A stretch of DNA of 64,000 nucleotides from Hygrophila difformis (Eukaryota > Streptophyta > Magnoliopsida > Lamiales > Acanthaceae). Under the pieces are notes generated by a model. The model was not told the origin of the DNA. It was given only the letters and a program-made list of their open reading frames with translations, and did not search any database. Where the stretch lies: positions 41,440,945-41,504,944 of the forward strand of contig JAOANR010000009.1 of the NCBI GenBank assembly GCA_030278955.1. The letters run 5' to 3'. Of this stretch, positions 33,727-45,641 are shown one piece after another (within the stretch, counting starts at the first letter, position 1; each line of letters begins with the position of its first letter). The translations under genes and the position numbers were made by a program.

Positions 33727-34467
33727 CAGGTGGCCTAGACCAATTTTGAAATTGGACATTGCATCTCACGTGATTGTCACGTGTCTTCTTCTTCCCCAGC
33801 TTTGCAACTTGAACGGGCACAAGCAGCAACCATCTCTCATGTGAAATCCAATTCCGGCAGCCTGTCATCGTCATCATCACCAACACCGCCGGCGTCCTTC
33901 ACCACCATTAGGCTCCCGTCGGCAGCCCTCATCCTCTCCGGCCAAGAAATAGAAAACCCCCAATTTATTCCGGCGAGATCTCCGCCGCTGCACCACCGTC
34001 CATCTCCATCTCCGGCGAAAGCTTCCAAAAACCATCATTTTCACCCTCGCCGTCCGGATACCCTTCTCCTTCCCCATTGCCGTCGATCAAGCGAGCACCG
34101 CCCCCAATATCAGACCCGGCATCACCACCAACCTGCTGCCGCCCATCTCCAACTCTATCAACCTCCTCCCTCTTCCATCACTCCCGCCACCATGACCGGA
34201 GCACTCCATTACCTCCGGCGAGAAACTCAAGCTACCGAGAGCCCCCTGCCAATCTCATCCAAGCAGCTGGCCTCCGATTATGTCATCTGAAGCATCTATC
34301 TCAAAACCCCCAAATCTCAATCTGGAACAGAACAAAGAAAATGGGAACGGGACAAGAAGATGAAGAGGAAAGATGAAAGAAAGAAGAGAAATCTGTGAAG
34401 AAGAAAAATGAGGAAAGAGGAGAAAGAAAATGGAAAGAGGGAAAAGAGAAATAAAAAATATATCCGG
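33727..34467 (+). other. Pro/Ser-rich open region inside LTR-B, no gene recognised
   Basis: A 169-codon frame (33781-34290) and an overlapping one (34077-34376) are open but made of low-complexity Ser/Pro/His codons. The minus strand carries equally long frames. A purine-rich stretch follows at 34330-34450. This segment has no counterpart in LTR-A and could be captured host DNA. Confidence 0.35.
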
Positions 34468-35510
34468 ACCTTTCGGGACTCCTAAAGCCAGTCGCTAAAC
34501 ACTGCTTAGACAGGAGAGGAAAGTGTCTAGCCACTGTGAGACTGTGTTGCGATGGTCTCGCGACACACATATTTCGCGACAGAGAAAATGAGTATAGCGA
34601 CCGCGACACGGAGAGAGAAATTAAAAGCAGCAAAGTCACGCTCACGAAACCCATTTCCCATTCAATTTCCCACATGCTTAATCAAGTAGAAGATCCCAGG
34701 ACCGGAAAGATTTTTGTCTTTTCCCCCGGACCTCGAGCTCCCGCTTCCTCCTGCGCGTCATCCAAGAGCTAAAAAGTGTGTCTTGAACCAAAAATTGTCT
34801 CACGACACAGCATAATTGTTTAGCGACTGAGTGGGCCTTGAATGGGCCTAGGGTTTCCCTACTACTCTATAAATATATCCTCCCACCCCTTGAACAGTAA
34901 CCTAGCTATACTTTAGTTTTTTTTATTGCTCTTGGAGGCACCATTGTGCTCTCCAAAATAGTTGAGAATAGATAGTTTAGTTTATTTTATGCATTGTAGA
35001 AGTAGATTTTAGCTTAGTTTTAATTTATGCCTTGTAATAAATTAGTATAGCTAGTGTTCATATTTTTTTTTTCCAGTTTATATTTTTATATTTTGGGTTT
35101 GAAACACTTAATCAATGAGTGTGTTTAAACCATTTTTGGTTTTTGATGTTATATGAGAAAATGTTTCACCAAAAATTTATTATGGATCAATTCCATAATA
35201 TTATTTGCTTTATTTTTGCATTTTGGTCACTTGACCATTTTTATTATTTTTAGTTAGGTTTAATATTTTATTAGATTTAATAAATGCATAACCACTTGTT
35301 ATTTATCCCTTGATAGATTTAGTGTAGGTTTTATTTTTAGTTTTAGTTTGTTAGCATAGTTGATTTAGGATTAGTCTTTATTGTTTTTGATCTGTTCTCT
35401 TGTCTGTTTAGCTTTAGGTAGTTTGTTTCTTTTATTTTTATTTTTAGTACACTAGATCTAAAGGGGATGATATTAGAGTGTTTGTGTATATATAAAAATT
35501 GCCTTTCGGG
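34468..35510. repeat. large direct repeat in LTR-B, first copy (contains promoter)
   Basis: About 1.04 kb starting CCTTTCGGGACTCCTAAAGC, repeated from about 35504. It includes a GTCGC-type palindromic block (34490-34630), a TATA box (CTATAAATATATCC near 34867) after GGGCCTAGGGTTTCCC, and a T-rich downstream part. Confidence 0.8.
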
Positions 35511-35714
35511 ACTCCTAAAGCCAGTCACTAAACACTGCTTAGGGACAGGAGAGGAAAGTGTCTAGCGACTGTGAGACTGTGTCGCGATGCTCTCGCGACA
35601 CATGTTTCGCGACAGAGAAAAAATGAGTATCGCGACTGCGACACGGAGAGAGAAATTAAAAGCAGCAAAGTCATGTGACTGCTCACGAAACCCATTTCCC
35701 ATTCAATTTCCCAC

Positions 35715-36913
35715 GGCTCCGGTTATATACACACAATACTTTACTTCAAACACACAAAAACACACAAGGATTAGGGCACACAATAAATATCTACCCATTT
35801 TACCCTTTCCACCCATTTACCCATTTTACTCCAGGAGTCCTGTTATCTCTTTCAAATACACACACACAAACAAAAAAAAAAAAAATCGGGCACCACCAAC
35901 TAAAGACTTCAAAGATGTCTGGTGTGATTGGATTAATTATAGTTCGAATCTACTTTGGATTGTTGCAGTACAATTAATTATAGATCTTATTATAGATTTG
36001 ATTGTTGACCCAGAAACAACAGCCTCATTTTTTGTAAGTATAAAATGATCGACCATAGACGATTGATCGCTGCATAGACTGAACGGCCATGCACGGCCGT
36101 TCAACATCAAGCAAGGGCGGCCATGGGTGGCCGGCCATGGGATGGTTTTTTCTTATTCTACATACATGCACACTAATAATTGCATGGATTACACAAAAGC
36201 AAATGCACATGTATAGATAATATTTAATGTTTGCAACTCTCAATTGAAACATTGAGACAAATTAATTATACACAAGAATAGATAACAATTAATGTTTGCC
36301 ACTTTCCTGATCAAACATATATACAAACTTGCTGAATGTAGGCCAAACGGCCATGAATAGCCGTTCATAGTGAAGCACCGCCGGCCATGGGTGGCCGACC
36401 TCTCTTTATGGGAAACGGCTGTTGATGGCCGTTTCAATTTTTTTTTTCCCCTTTCAGCTAACGGTTATCCATGGCCGATCCTTAATTGTGTTGAACGGCC
36501 ATGGGTGGTCGACCAAAATATTGTCCATCGGCCATTAACAGTCGTTTTCTCCATATCGCATTTTCATACACAAAACTAAATTTTATTTGGAGGAAGAAAA
36601 TGTGAAAAAACTTATATTTTTAACAACAATCCCTTGATATTAATCCATCATATAATCCACTTTGCATCCAAAACATTATCTATTAGGAATCAAGAAAGAA
36701 AAAATGAGAAGAAAACTGTGAAGCTGTCTTATAGAGGTAGGGTTTTGGGTTTCAATGGTGGAGAAGAAAGAGATAGCAATTGGGTGCCCGATAGTGAACA
36801 TGCCCGTGTGTAATTTTGCATTCTATTTGGTATTAATGTATTAAGGGTATTGAAGACATTTTAAATACCAATTGTGTGCCCCAACAAATTTTAGTGTGTA
36901 TATATAGGTGGCC
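35715..36913. mobile_element. Mutator-like TIR element, 1199 bp
   Basis: Inverted ends GGCTCCGGTTATATACACAC and, from the right, GGCCACCTATATATACACAC. The 9-bp target duplication ATTTCCCAC is perfect (35706-35714 and 36914-36922), and the empty site is visible in the first repeat copy near 34660. No transposase was found. The 153-codon frame at 35587-36048 starts outside the element and is not a gene. The interior carries a GGCCATGG-type palindromic array. Confidence 0.85.
36060..36560. repeat. palindromic GGCCATGG/AACGGCC array inside the Mutator-like element
   Basis: Repeated dyads such as AACGGCCATGCACGGCCGTT and CGGCCATGGGTGGCCG, spaced over 500 bp. The half-sites differ from those of the LTR arrays, but the paired forward/reverse design is similar. 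Confidence 0.65.
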
Positions 36914-37779
36914 ATTTCCCACATGCTTAATCAAGTAGAAGATCCCAGGACCAGAGGTCCCGTAGCACAAAGATTTTTGTCTTTTCCCCCGGACCTCGAG
37001 TTCCCGCCCCCTCCTGCGCGTCATCCAAGAGCTAAAAAGTGTGTCTTGAACAAAAAATTGTCTCATGACACAGCATAATTATTTAGCGACTGGGTGGGCC
37101 TTGAATGGGCCTAGGGTTTTCCATACTCCTCTATAAATATATCCTCCCACCCCCTTGAACAGTAACCTAGCTACACTTTAGTTTTTTTTTTATTGCTCTT
37201 GGAGGCACCACTGTGCTCTCCGAAATAGTTTAGAATAGATAGTTTAGTTTATTTTATGCATTGTAGAAGTAGATTTTAGCTTAGTTTTAATTTATGCATT
37301 GTAATAAATTAGTATAGTTAGTGTTCATATTTTTTTTCAGTTTATATTTTTATATTTTGGGTTTGAAACACTTAATCAATGGGTGTGTTTAAACCATTTT
37401 TGGTTTTTGATGTTATATGAGAAAATGTTTCACCAAAAATTTATTATGGATCACTTCCATAATATTACTTGCTTTATTTTTGCATTTTGGTCACTTGACC
37501 ATTTTTATTATTTTTAGTTAGGTTTAATACTTTATTAGATTTAATAAATGTATAACCACTTGTTATTTATCCCTTGATAGATTTAGTGTAGGTTTTATTT
37601 TTAGTTTTAGTTTGTTAGCAAGTTGATTTAGGATTAGTCTTTATTGTTTTTGATCTGTTCTCTTGTTTGTTTAGCTTTAGGTAGTTTGTTTCTTTTATTT
37701 TTATTTTTAGTACACTAGATCTAAAGGGGATGATATTAGAGTGTTTGTGTATATATAAAAATTGCATTTCCGATATTGT

Positions 37780-38372
37780 ATTGCATCACGTTGTAACCCC
37801 ACGGGTTGCAACGTAATATTCCTGTTGTGATCCCACGGATCACAACGCACTTTTATGCAATGCAATATAAGGTGTTATGCTGCCAAAATTTTTATAAAAA
37901 TTTATAAAAGCCCAGTCGCTAGACCTTCCTGTCACGAGACCACGTCTCGCGACACACTTTTGAGTCTCGCGTCTGGGGACCAAACACTTAGAAAATTTTC
38001 AGAAAAGCCTCGTGTCGCCAGACCCCTGTCGCGAGACCACGTCTCGCGACACAAATTTGTTTAGCGACACGAAGCCCAAAATTCTAAAACTCCACCTGTC
38101 GCGAGACCCATGTCGCGAGCCTAGGTTCGCGACACAATTTATGGTCTCACGACTGGGTCCTCATCTCTTTTAAATTCCAAAAATTCTGACTTCCAACCCC
38201 CGTGTCGCCCGACCCGTGTCGCGAGACCACGTCTCGCGACACAATCTTTGCCTAGCAACACGTAAACCCTAAATTTCTAAAAAATTAATTTCTCTTATTT
38301 CCCACCTCTCATGTCGTGATCCTCCCGTCGTGAACCCACGGCTCACGATGCAATTTCTGTCTCACGACATGC
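37780..38372. repeat. nested-palindrome cassette array of LTR-B (GTCGCGAGAC half-site)
   Basis: Five cassettes lie at about 37910-37977, 38012-38072, 38093-38154, 38200-38263 and 38311-38372. Each has two forward half-sites (GTCGCGAGACC) and two reverse ones (GTCTCGCGACAC). The fifth uses a GTCGTGA/TCACGA variant. Upstream (37780-37870) are two further dyads with other cores (GTTGTAACC/GGGTTGCAAC and GTTGTGATCC/GGATCACAAC). Position, cassette length and symmetry match array 2 of LTR-A, but the half-site sequence does not. Confidence 0.8.
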
Positions 38373-40205
38373 TTGGCACCTTTTTGCCAAATTTTTATTC
38401 TTCATCTCACCCCATTAATTAATTGAACCTTTATATTAATATTTTGAGGTTGAAATCCAATGATCTCAACCCATGATTAATTTGATATAAAGAACTTTGT
38501 TCAATTTTCCATTAAAAGATTCTTCTACAAAGATTAAACTCTAATGATCTAAGTATATAATCTGGACTGTAATTAATTAATTATGGAATGAGTGATTATT
38601 TAGACATAAAGAGTAATTATGGATCAATTTCCATACCCTTGCATGAGAAACCAATGTCTCTCATACAAGATGACACAAAAATATTTTCTTAATTTATTTT
38701 GGTCTTTTCCGTGTTGTGTGAAACAACTAGTAAGAGATATAACAGACTAATGTTGGCGGGTATTCCCACACGGATAAACTAGCTCGTGGTCTGTATATTA
38801 ATTACTAGATGTTATTTTGCATGGTCCGGGCAGTGGTCGGTGGAAGCCTTGGCGGTTCGTCCATCTGGGATTATAATAGCTGCTCAGCTGACTCCTATCC
38901 GGATACAGTTTTCTTTTCTTTATCTTAATTTCAAACCCGAATCTCAAACTGTGCCAACACTAGACGACATAGGTCAATGTTGTCTAGTAATTAAGACAGC
39001 GAAAGAACATGTAGGTTTTTCTCCGATTCACGGATAGCAAGGGTCTGAATGATAGCGACCACTGTTATTTAAGATTATTCTGCTGTCTAAAAACATTCCA
39101 CCTGGAATGATCGGGAACTGGATAACAGATGTTTGTAGTCCAGATTCTCCTGATTATTCTTGTCATCTTTTTAGCCAAATAAAATGTCCTTTTGAACTCC
39201 TTCTCTTCTCAGGCTATTTCATCTGTGTGTGTCAACTTCTGTCTAAACCCGCCTTATATTTTGGGTTATTTAATTTTACACTTCTTTATAAATTTATGCA
39301 TGATATTATTATGTAGATATTGTGGTCAATATTATTTGGGATCCTTCCCTTGGACATAGGAGTCTTGATTTTAATCAGATGTCTCACAATAAATTTCCAA
39401 CAAAAATTCATTTATAAAATCCGGATCTGAGTAAGGAATAAATTCCACAGTTATGACTAATTCATATCCGACTGGGGGTTGATTTTGGGAAATTAGAAGC
39501 AGAGTCAACGAGTATGTCTCATCTAAACTGAAAGGGTCTGTGTTCTTATTGAGGGTCTAGTACCTGTTTAGGGAATGGTTTTCAAATTAATTATTTTCCA
39601 AAATTGTTGTATGTTGGAAATCTTATATTAAATATTGCACTGAATCAGAGTCCACTTGGATTCAGATGAGGTGTAATAGATAATACTAGAAGAACAACAT
39701 GTGGGCCTTGGTTATTTTCTAAGGTAGGGTTGAGTATTCTTTCAACTGCTATCCTCTTCTGCCAAAGCCTATTTTTGAGTCCTGTGTGAGTGCATCCAGA
39801 ACGGACTAATTTATTAGGTCGTTTCATTAGTTTGTATCTCATAACCACCCGAAGGGAAGTGAACACTGCGAGCGGTTCACCGAGATTAGGGAATTCTTGA
39901 TCCACATCCGGTCATTCTGAATGGGGGCTTTCATTTACTACCAGGGTCAGACTTTCAAAAACCTCCGAGTGATAAGATTTTAAATGCTTTCTTTATCGCT
40001 TTCTTTGAAATGCTTTCGTTAGAGGTCACTCGGTTGTATTGAGAGTTGTATAACTGCTACTATGACTGATAGTTAAGGGATAGTTCAGGGCTTGATTAGA
40101 ATCTTTGGGTGTGACATGGGGGAATGATAGCAGTACTTGGCATTTCAACTAATGATTTGTCGGGTGTTGCTTGTCATCCACAGATAAATGACATACCTTG
40201 CTATG

Positions 40206-40440
40206 ATGAGAGTATTAGGGCTTTGCGATATTGCCAAGGCTACAAAACACAATCGTGAAACGTATAGACCACTCTGCCAGCGATCTTATTTATCTATTAC
40301 AGGGGCTTCTAAAAAATGATCCATCAGAAAGGTGTCTGCTAGGGACGCTCTTCAATGCCCTTTCTTCACATCAATGTGTATTCTAAGGCTTAATAGAAAA
40401 TATAATTTTCATGTAATTCACTTTTAGTAAATATTTTAAG
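40206..40440. other. intergenic sequence, nothing recognised
   Basis: Unrelated to LTR-A and without a gene. The breakpoint that removed the end of LTR-B lies at its left edge. Confidence 0.4.
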
Positions 40441-41454
40441 GGCCTGTTTGGGAATTAGCGATTAAGGGCATCTCCAATGGTGCCTTAAAACCCAAAATGG
40501 GTTGGCATCTTCTCCCCAACAATACCCTAAAACCAAACCTAATTTAAGTTTTTTGAGTTTCATGAATAGTAAATACTTAAATTTGAGTATTTACTATTCA
40601 CAAACATATCTCACTTTTTGCAATTAAATTGGTTGCAATCTCATCCATCCAATTGTTGCAAATTGAATATTGATCTAATTTTGTATTATGGTTAATAATT
40701 TTATACTTTATACAATTTTTTTATTAAATTTATTTTATATTTAATTAGATGTTTTAAGGTTTCTTTATAAAAAATTTTAAACATAAAGATAACTAAATTT
40801 TTAAAGTTTTGATACAATCTTAGCAATCATTAAAAAAAATTACATTAGCATACGAAAATATAATTAAACATAACACATCTCAAATACCTAAAAAAGGTAC
40901 AATATAAAATAATCAAATAACTACGCAAACGGTACAATATTTTTAATTTAATATGTATGTTCCGTCATTTGGTGTAAATCTTATTCTAATTATGTAATTC
41001 TTTCTTAATTAATTCGTATTGAATTGTATGTGGGGTTAATGTATAATCTATAAGAAATGAAGGGTATGATTGAAAAGATAAATAACTTTGTATGGGAAAG
41101 AATATAGAGAATATTCTTTTGAGTTTGAGTTTAGTGTAAATGATTGGAGATGAATTACTGTTTGATGTGACATTTACTGTAAAATGAGTTTGGGTTTAGT
41201 GTGGACCATTGGAGATGGTCTAACTGTTAACTGATTATGTGAGTAGTAATTAGTTAAAATTAGCTATTTGACAATTTCGAGACCAATTTTTCGTCTAGAA
41301 TAAGTTAAAATTCAAAATGCTGCTATTTGTAGCGGTTTCAAAAAGAGTTGATTGAACACTATTTTAAGTTGTTTTGTCTTTTTAAATAAGCTAATTTATT
41401 TCATATTGTCTTGAATAGGCTAATCTCATTTAGCTGTTTTGCCAAACAGGATCT
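40441..41454. mobile_element. hAT-type MITE carrying a Harbinger-type MITE
   Basis: The ends GGCCTGTTTGGG and, from the right, CCTGTTTGGCAAAACAGC are inverted copies. The element body is split by the MITE at 40466-41220. I could not fix an 8-bp target duplication. Confidence 0.5.
40466..41220. mobile_element. Harbinger/Tourist-type element, 755 bp
   Basis: Inverted ends GGGCATCTCCAATGG and CCATTGGAGATGGTC, with TAA on both sides (40463-40465 and 41221-41223). The ends belong to the widespread GGGCATCTCCAA class of plant elements. No transposase. Confidence 0.8.
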
Positions 41455-41852
41455 AAATTATTTTAGTGAATCTTTAATGAATGAAAATTCTTTCAATTTT
41501 ATAACTTCAGTTCGTCATTATTTGGCCGTTTGATTGTATGACTTTATTAATATTGTTCATTTTTAGATAAAATATTACGATTTCAAAAGAATCACTGATT
41601 TGATTTGTTTGAATCTAAAAGTTTTTTTTGGATCATAAGTTTGAATCTAAAAGTTAACTGTATATTCAATTTTTGCAAACGAAAAAATGATTATTGTCTT
41701 TTGGAGGACTTATAAAGTGGCAAGTGAGTAATGATAAGATAGGATAAGTGTGCAATGGATACAATAAAATATTGAAGTAAAGTTAGTTCACTAATTCCAC
41801 GAGGATTCCCCATGATAGATATTTATATTATTACATAATTTAAAGTTATTAT
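41455..41852. other. AT-rich intergenic sequence
   Basis: No ORF or repeat recognised. Confidence 0.4.
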
Positions 41853-41854
41853 TA

Positions 41855-42118
41855 CTCCATCTATCACAGCTAACGTGTCATGTTTGATTTTTGACATTTT
41901 TAATTGTTCAACTTTGAGTCGATTTTATTGCAAGTATATATTTGAAAAAAAATAGTCGAATTGAGTCTTATTATAATTATATAATCATGTAGTTTTAGAA
42001 TATATATATATATTTTACATAATTTTTTATTATATATATTTTGAGATATTAACGATTCAAAAAGTATATTAAATTATGTGTAAAATTCAAACAAGATAAG
42101 TTAAATGGACGGAGAGAG
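41855..42118. mobile_element. Stowaway-type MITE, 264 bp
   Basis: Ends CTCCATCTATC and GGACGGAGAGAG, with TA at 41853-41854 and 42119-42120. Confidence 0.7.
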
Positions 42119-42260
42119 TATTATTTTATAAAATGTTGCTATTTTAAAAACCAAAAAAGAAAAAGAAAAAGAAAAAGAAAAAAAAAGCTAAATGCCGTAA
42201 AATGTAAATGGTTCAAAAAATTGAACGGTGGACTCGATATGCTTGTCTTACTCTTACTAC

Positions 42261-43224
42261 TAGGGGTGTAAACGAGCCGAGTCGAGCTCGAGCCTTACCA
42301 GGCTCGAGCTCGGCTTGGTTATGTATAAGTTCGGCTCGGCTCGAGCTCGAAGCTCGACGAGCTTTAAAAATTGAGCTCGGCTCGAGCTCGACATAATAAA
42401 TTGGAGCTCGAGCTCGGCTCGAAGGGCCAAAAAGCTCGACATCAATTTTATTTTATTTTTTTATTTTTTGAAACCGGGTATCCCTAGACCACATTGGACT
42501 CAAAATTACTCCCTCCGTTTTTTAATATCTTTACCCTTTGAATAGTTGATACTATTTATTAAGTAACTTTGATTCAACTTTTTAGTATAGTTGTGTATGA
42601 TAAAACATAGTCAATTGAGATCTTGTTGGATTCGTCTAATCGCGTAGATTTATAATATCAATTTTTTATAATTTTTACTTGTATATAATTTGAGTTATTA
42701 ATGATTAAAAACGTACATTGGATTGCGTGCAGTGAAGAAGTGGAGAAGTTAAAAAAAAACGGAGGGAGTAAAAAATTTTAAATTATTCAATTCAATAATG
42801 AGCTTAAAAACTTGAAAGACAGAGTCCTGTAGAAATATATTAAACTATTCATAATTCCTTATAATAATAGTCTCAATTTGGAAGGAGATTGGGATTTGAT
42901 TTTTTTGATTTAGTGTTAACCATAATAAAATATAATATACTATATTATTAAATAAAAGGACGAGTGAATTTACTGTTGGACTTCCTCTTCATCACATTTG
43001 TTAAGAAAGAAAACATACTATATTTTTAAGAAAGAAATAATATATATATATATATAATATATTCGAGCCTATTATCGAGCTTTCGAGCCGAGTATTAGTT
43101 AGCTCGGCTTGAGCTCATTAATATTCGAGCCGATCTCGAATACGAGCCGAGCCTTTTCGAGTCGGGCTTGGATCGAGTCGAGCCCGAATATTTTACGAGC
43201 CTATCAGTGTCATTTACACCCCTA
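42261..43224. mobile_element. hAT-type element, 964 bp, with GAGCTCGAGC subterminal repeats
   Basis: Ends TAGGGGTGTAAACGA and, from the right, TAGGGGTGTAAATGAC. The 8-bp target duplication CTTACTAC is perfect (42253-42260 and 43225-43232). The 170 bp next to each end are dense in GAGCTCG/CGAGCTC motifs. A Stowaway MITE (42509-42768) sits inside. The 60-70-codon frames here come from the repeats. Confidence 0.88.
42509..42768. mobile_element. Stowaway-type MITE, 260 bp, nested in the hAT element
   Basis: Ends CTCCCTCCGTTTTTT and AAAAACGGAGGGAG, with TA at 42507-42508 and 42769-42770. Confidence 0.85.
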
Positions 43225-43234
43225 CTTACTACTA

Positions 43235-43491
43235 CCTCCGTTTCTTTTTAAAGGTTACATTTCTCATTTGCACGTATGCCAATGCACATTTTCAACAATT
43301 AATAACTTAAATTCGGTATAAGTAAAAATTCTAAAAACTTGATATTTAGAAACTACAAGATGAGACGAATCAAACAAGATCTCACTTGGTTATATTTTGT
43401 CTTCAATAACTATAATAAAAATAGAAGTCAAAGTACTATAATGAACAGTAAAAAAAGTCAAAACGTAACATTTAAAAAGAAACGGAGGGAG
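43235..43491. mobile_element. Stowaway-type MITE, 257 bp
   Basis: Ends CCTCCGTTTCTTTTTA and AAAGAAACGGAGGGAG, with TA at 43233-43234 and 43492-43493. It begins 2 bp from the hAT element's target site. Confidence 0.8.
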
Positions 43492-43493
43492 TA

Positions 43494-44706
43494 CTATACT
43501 TTCCCCCCAAAACTTGCCCCTTGCTTAAATTAACGCTATGGATTCAATCTTGCTTTGGACTTCAGACCGTGTAATTGCGGCTTATTTGCGGGCGTGATCC
43601 GGAATTGATCTCGTGTATGGGTAATTCCGCGCGTTATCGTTGTTTTCGCTTCGTCATTCTCACTTGTACTGATGTTGATTGTTATTCCGGTTTGTATAGA
43701 TTAGGGCTTTACGTTCCTTCCGTGTTTATGTAATTTCCTTTTTCTGATTTGAATTTTTTTATTCTTGTTTATGTGCTATTGCCAATGCTTGGCATAATTC
43801 TTGTTCATTGTGCCCAGAAATGATACAGTACGCAGTATATTTTATACGTATATCACGTGGTTTCATTTTATTTTTTTCTATTGTGGGAAGATTCTATTTC
43901 TTTCTTGGGCTTGGTGACTGGTTGTATTGCATCGGCTTATATTGAATATCTAGTTCTTGCACAGTTAGTTTTTACTCTTATGCTAAACTTGCAATAGAGA
44001 AGTGTAGTAGTGAGGAACATTATATCTGAAGTTTCTTCGAAGATATGAATTGATTTTAGATAAAAGTAGCGTCAATTACTGAAATATTGTAGGAGTGTGT
44101 GTAGAGCTGAAATTGAATGGGGCATAGCCAAGGGGTAAGGCAACGGGTTGTTGGTGTTGTATTAATGGGTGATGGTTTGATGATACAAGAAGGCAGTTCC
44201 ATAAAAGCAACGGGAAGAATTGCTCAGATACCAGTGAGTGAGGCATATTTGGGCCGTGTTATAAATGCCCAGGCTTATATATATATATATATTATATATA
44301 TATATATATATATTACTATTTCACTATGTATGAGCAAAGCTTTATATTTGAAATGTTGTCGTTATCTTCTAGTCTGTATGGCATTGATTTTGTTAACTTT
44401 GGATTTTTTTTGTATTTACTAGAGATGTGGTGATTGCGGCCATGTTATTTATCATCACATTTTCTGATACTAGGATTTGGAAACTGGGAATTGAGGTATT
44501 GCATTTCTAATGTTTGTAGGGTGTCTACCCTGTTTTGTTATTTGTGTTTATTGCATTTATGCACAAGGACCGTTGCCGGTTTTGATCATTGTCAATGCTG
44601 TGTGTTTAACCTACAATTAGAAATAATCTTTTTGTCCAAGGAAACTTTTGTATGAGTCATTGACTGTGTACAGTTAAAAGACTTAACAGGAAGACTAACA
44701 CAAAAA
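43494..44706 (+). other. 5' region of the RRM gene, probably with a spliced 5' UTR
   Basis: No ORF of note. A GC-richer stretch at 43540-43640 ends in GGGTAATT, which could be a donor site, and several T-rich AG acceptor-like sites precede 44700. A (TA)n tract lies at about 44277-44312. The promoter is not obvious. Confidence 0.35.
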
Positions 44707-45641
44707 ATGGACTCAACCGAGGAAGAGTACACTGAATTTATAAAGAAAGTGAGAAGAACCATATATGTTGACAACATCTCACCACATGTTACTGTAACTG
44801 TTTTGAAAGCTGCTCTTGATCAGTTCGGTAATGTGGTCAAAGTTGAGTTTGTTCCCACCTATATGCAACCAGAAGGCACGCCACGAGCTGCTTTAGTGGA
44901 GATGGAAAATAGACATCAGGCTGTGCAGATAATTTCGGGAATGGAAAACTGCCCGCTAATGATTGCTGGGATGCCTAGGCCTGTCCGGGCCAGGCTTGCC
45001 AGGATGGAGATGTTTGATGACCGTCCTATTAAGCTAGGTCAGGTGATATGCTGCCGCTGGTTGCACCCAAATGACCCCAGTTTTGAAACTGCCAGCAGGA
45101 TTAAGAAACTGGTGCAGAAACATGCTGCAGAAGCTGCATTCCTGCTTAAGGTAAATTCCTTATTTATACCCCTGTCATCTTAACAACCATTAATTTTACT
45201 TTTTTCTTTTACTTATTCATTTCATTCCTCGTTCTTAGTATTATAAGCCTTCATCTCGCAAAAATTAGAGATTGGCCCTATATAAGTTAACGTTGGTCTA
45301 CATCGATCATGATCAAGAGAGATTCTGATTTAGTGGCATTTTTCCTGTTCTTTTAGGTCTTTTCCTTTTCCTTTTGCTATTAGTACACATGTCAAACCAT
45401 TTCTTCTATGCATTTGCATTTATCTCGTAACATTCCTGGTTTCCTTATTAAACAAGTGATTTCAATGTTCGTATTTTTTCTTTGTTAGCAACAACACGCC
45501 AAGGAAGAAGAACTTGCAAAACAACAGGAAGAAATGTTGAAAGGTCAGCATGAGAAACTTGAGCTTATAGAAGGTCTTTTCACTGATCAAACTGTTCAGC
45601 GGCTTGCTCAGTGCTATGGTATCAACATAAGAAAATCTTGA
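44707..45641 (+). CDS. EDM3: RRM-domain protein, EDM3/AIPP1-like (two coding exons)
   Basis: Exon 1 is 44707-45150 and exon 2 is 45489-45641. The intron starts GTAAAT and ends TTGTTAG and is phase 0 (AAG joined to CAA), giving 198 residues. One RNA-recognition motif occupies about residues 15-95, with RNP2-like IYVDNI and a weak RNP1. A conserved block follows (RPVRARLARMEMF, then a WLHPNDPSFETA stretch). The C-terminus is a Gln/Glu-rich coiled coil ending in RLAQCYGINIRKS. Size and layout fit plant EDM3/AIPP1, an RRM protein that works with ASI1 and EDM2 on transcripts of genes with heterochromatic introns. The intron-retaining reading stops at 45183 and is not the main product. The name rests on recognition, not on a search. 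Confidence 0.75.

Larger units (their letters stand above)
35504..37775. repeat. large direct repeat in LTR-B, second copy, split by a Mutator-like element
   Basis: Positions 35504-35714 and 36914-37775 together match 34468-35510, with few differences. The second TATA box is at about 37131. The two copies abut in tandem, so LTR-B has two promoter blocks. Confidence 0.8.
33094..40205 (+). mobile_element. solo, 3'-truncated LTR (LTR-B) related to the 4.3-kb LTRs, enlarged by insertions and duplication
   Basis: It starts TGATAATGGCC and, read on the plus strand, aligns with the minus strand of LTR-A. The first 200 bp, the GGGCCTAGGGTTTCC/TATA promoter block, and a long 3' section (about 38400-40205 against 2850 back to about 1020) all match. 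Similarity fades near 40205, before the expected LTR end, so the 3' end and the second target site are lost. Contents include a LINE at 33507, an approximately 1.04-kb duplication, a Mutator-like element at 35715, and cassette arrays made of half-sites unlike those of LTR-A. Its length before insertions would exceed LTR-A. Confidence 0.75.

Noticed and set aside
33781..34376. Pro/Ser-rich ORFs of 169 and 99 codons as a host gene
   Set aside because: Low complexity, overlapping open frames on both strands, no start context or domain; kept only as an undetermined region.
35587..36048. 153-codon ORF across the Mutator-like element border
   Set aside because: It begins in LTR-B repeat sequence and runs into the transposon; the frame is fortuitous.
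44117..44422. 101-codon ORF upstream of the RRM gene
   Set aside because: Contains a (TA)n-encoded Tyr/Ile run and lies in the presumed 5' UTR/intron region.
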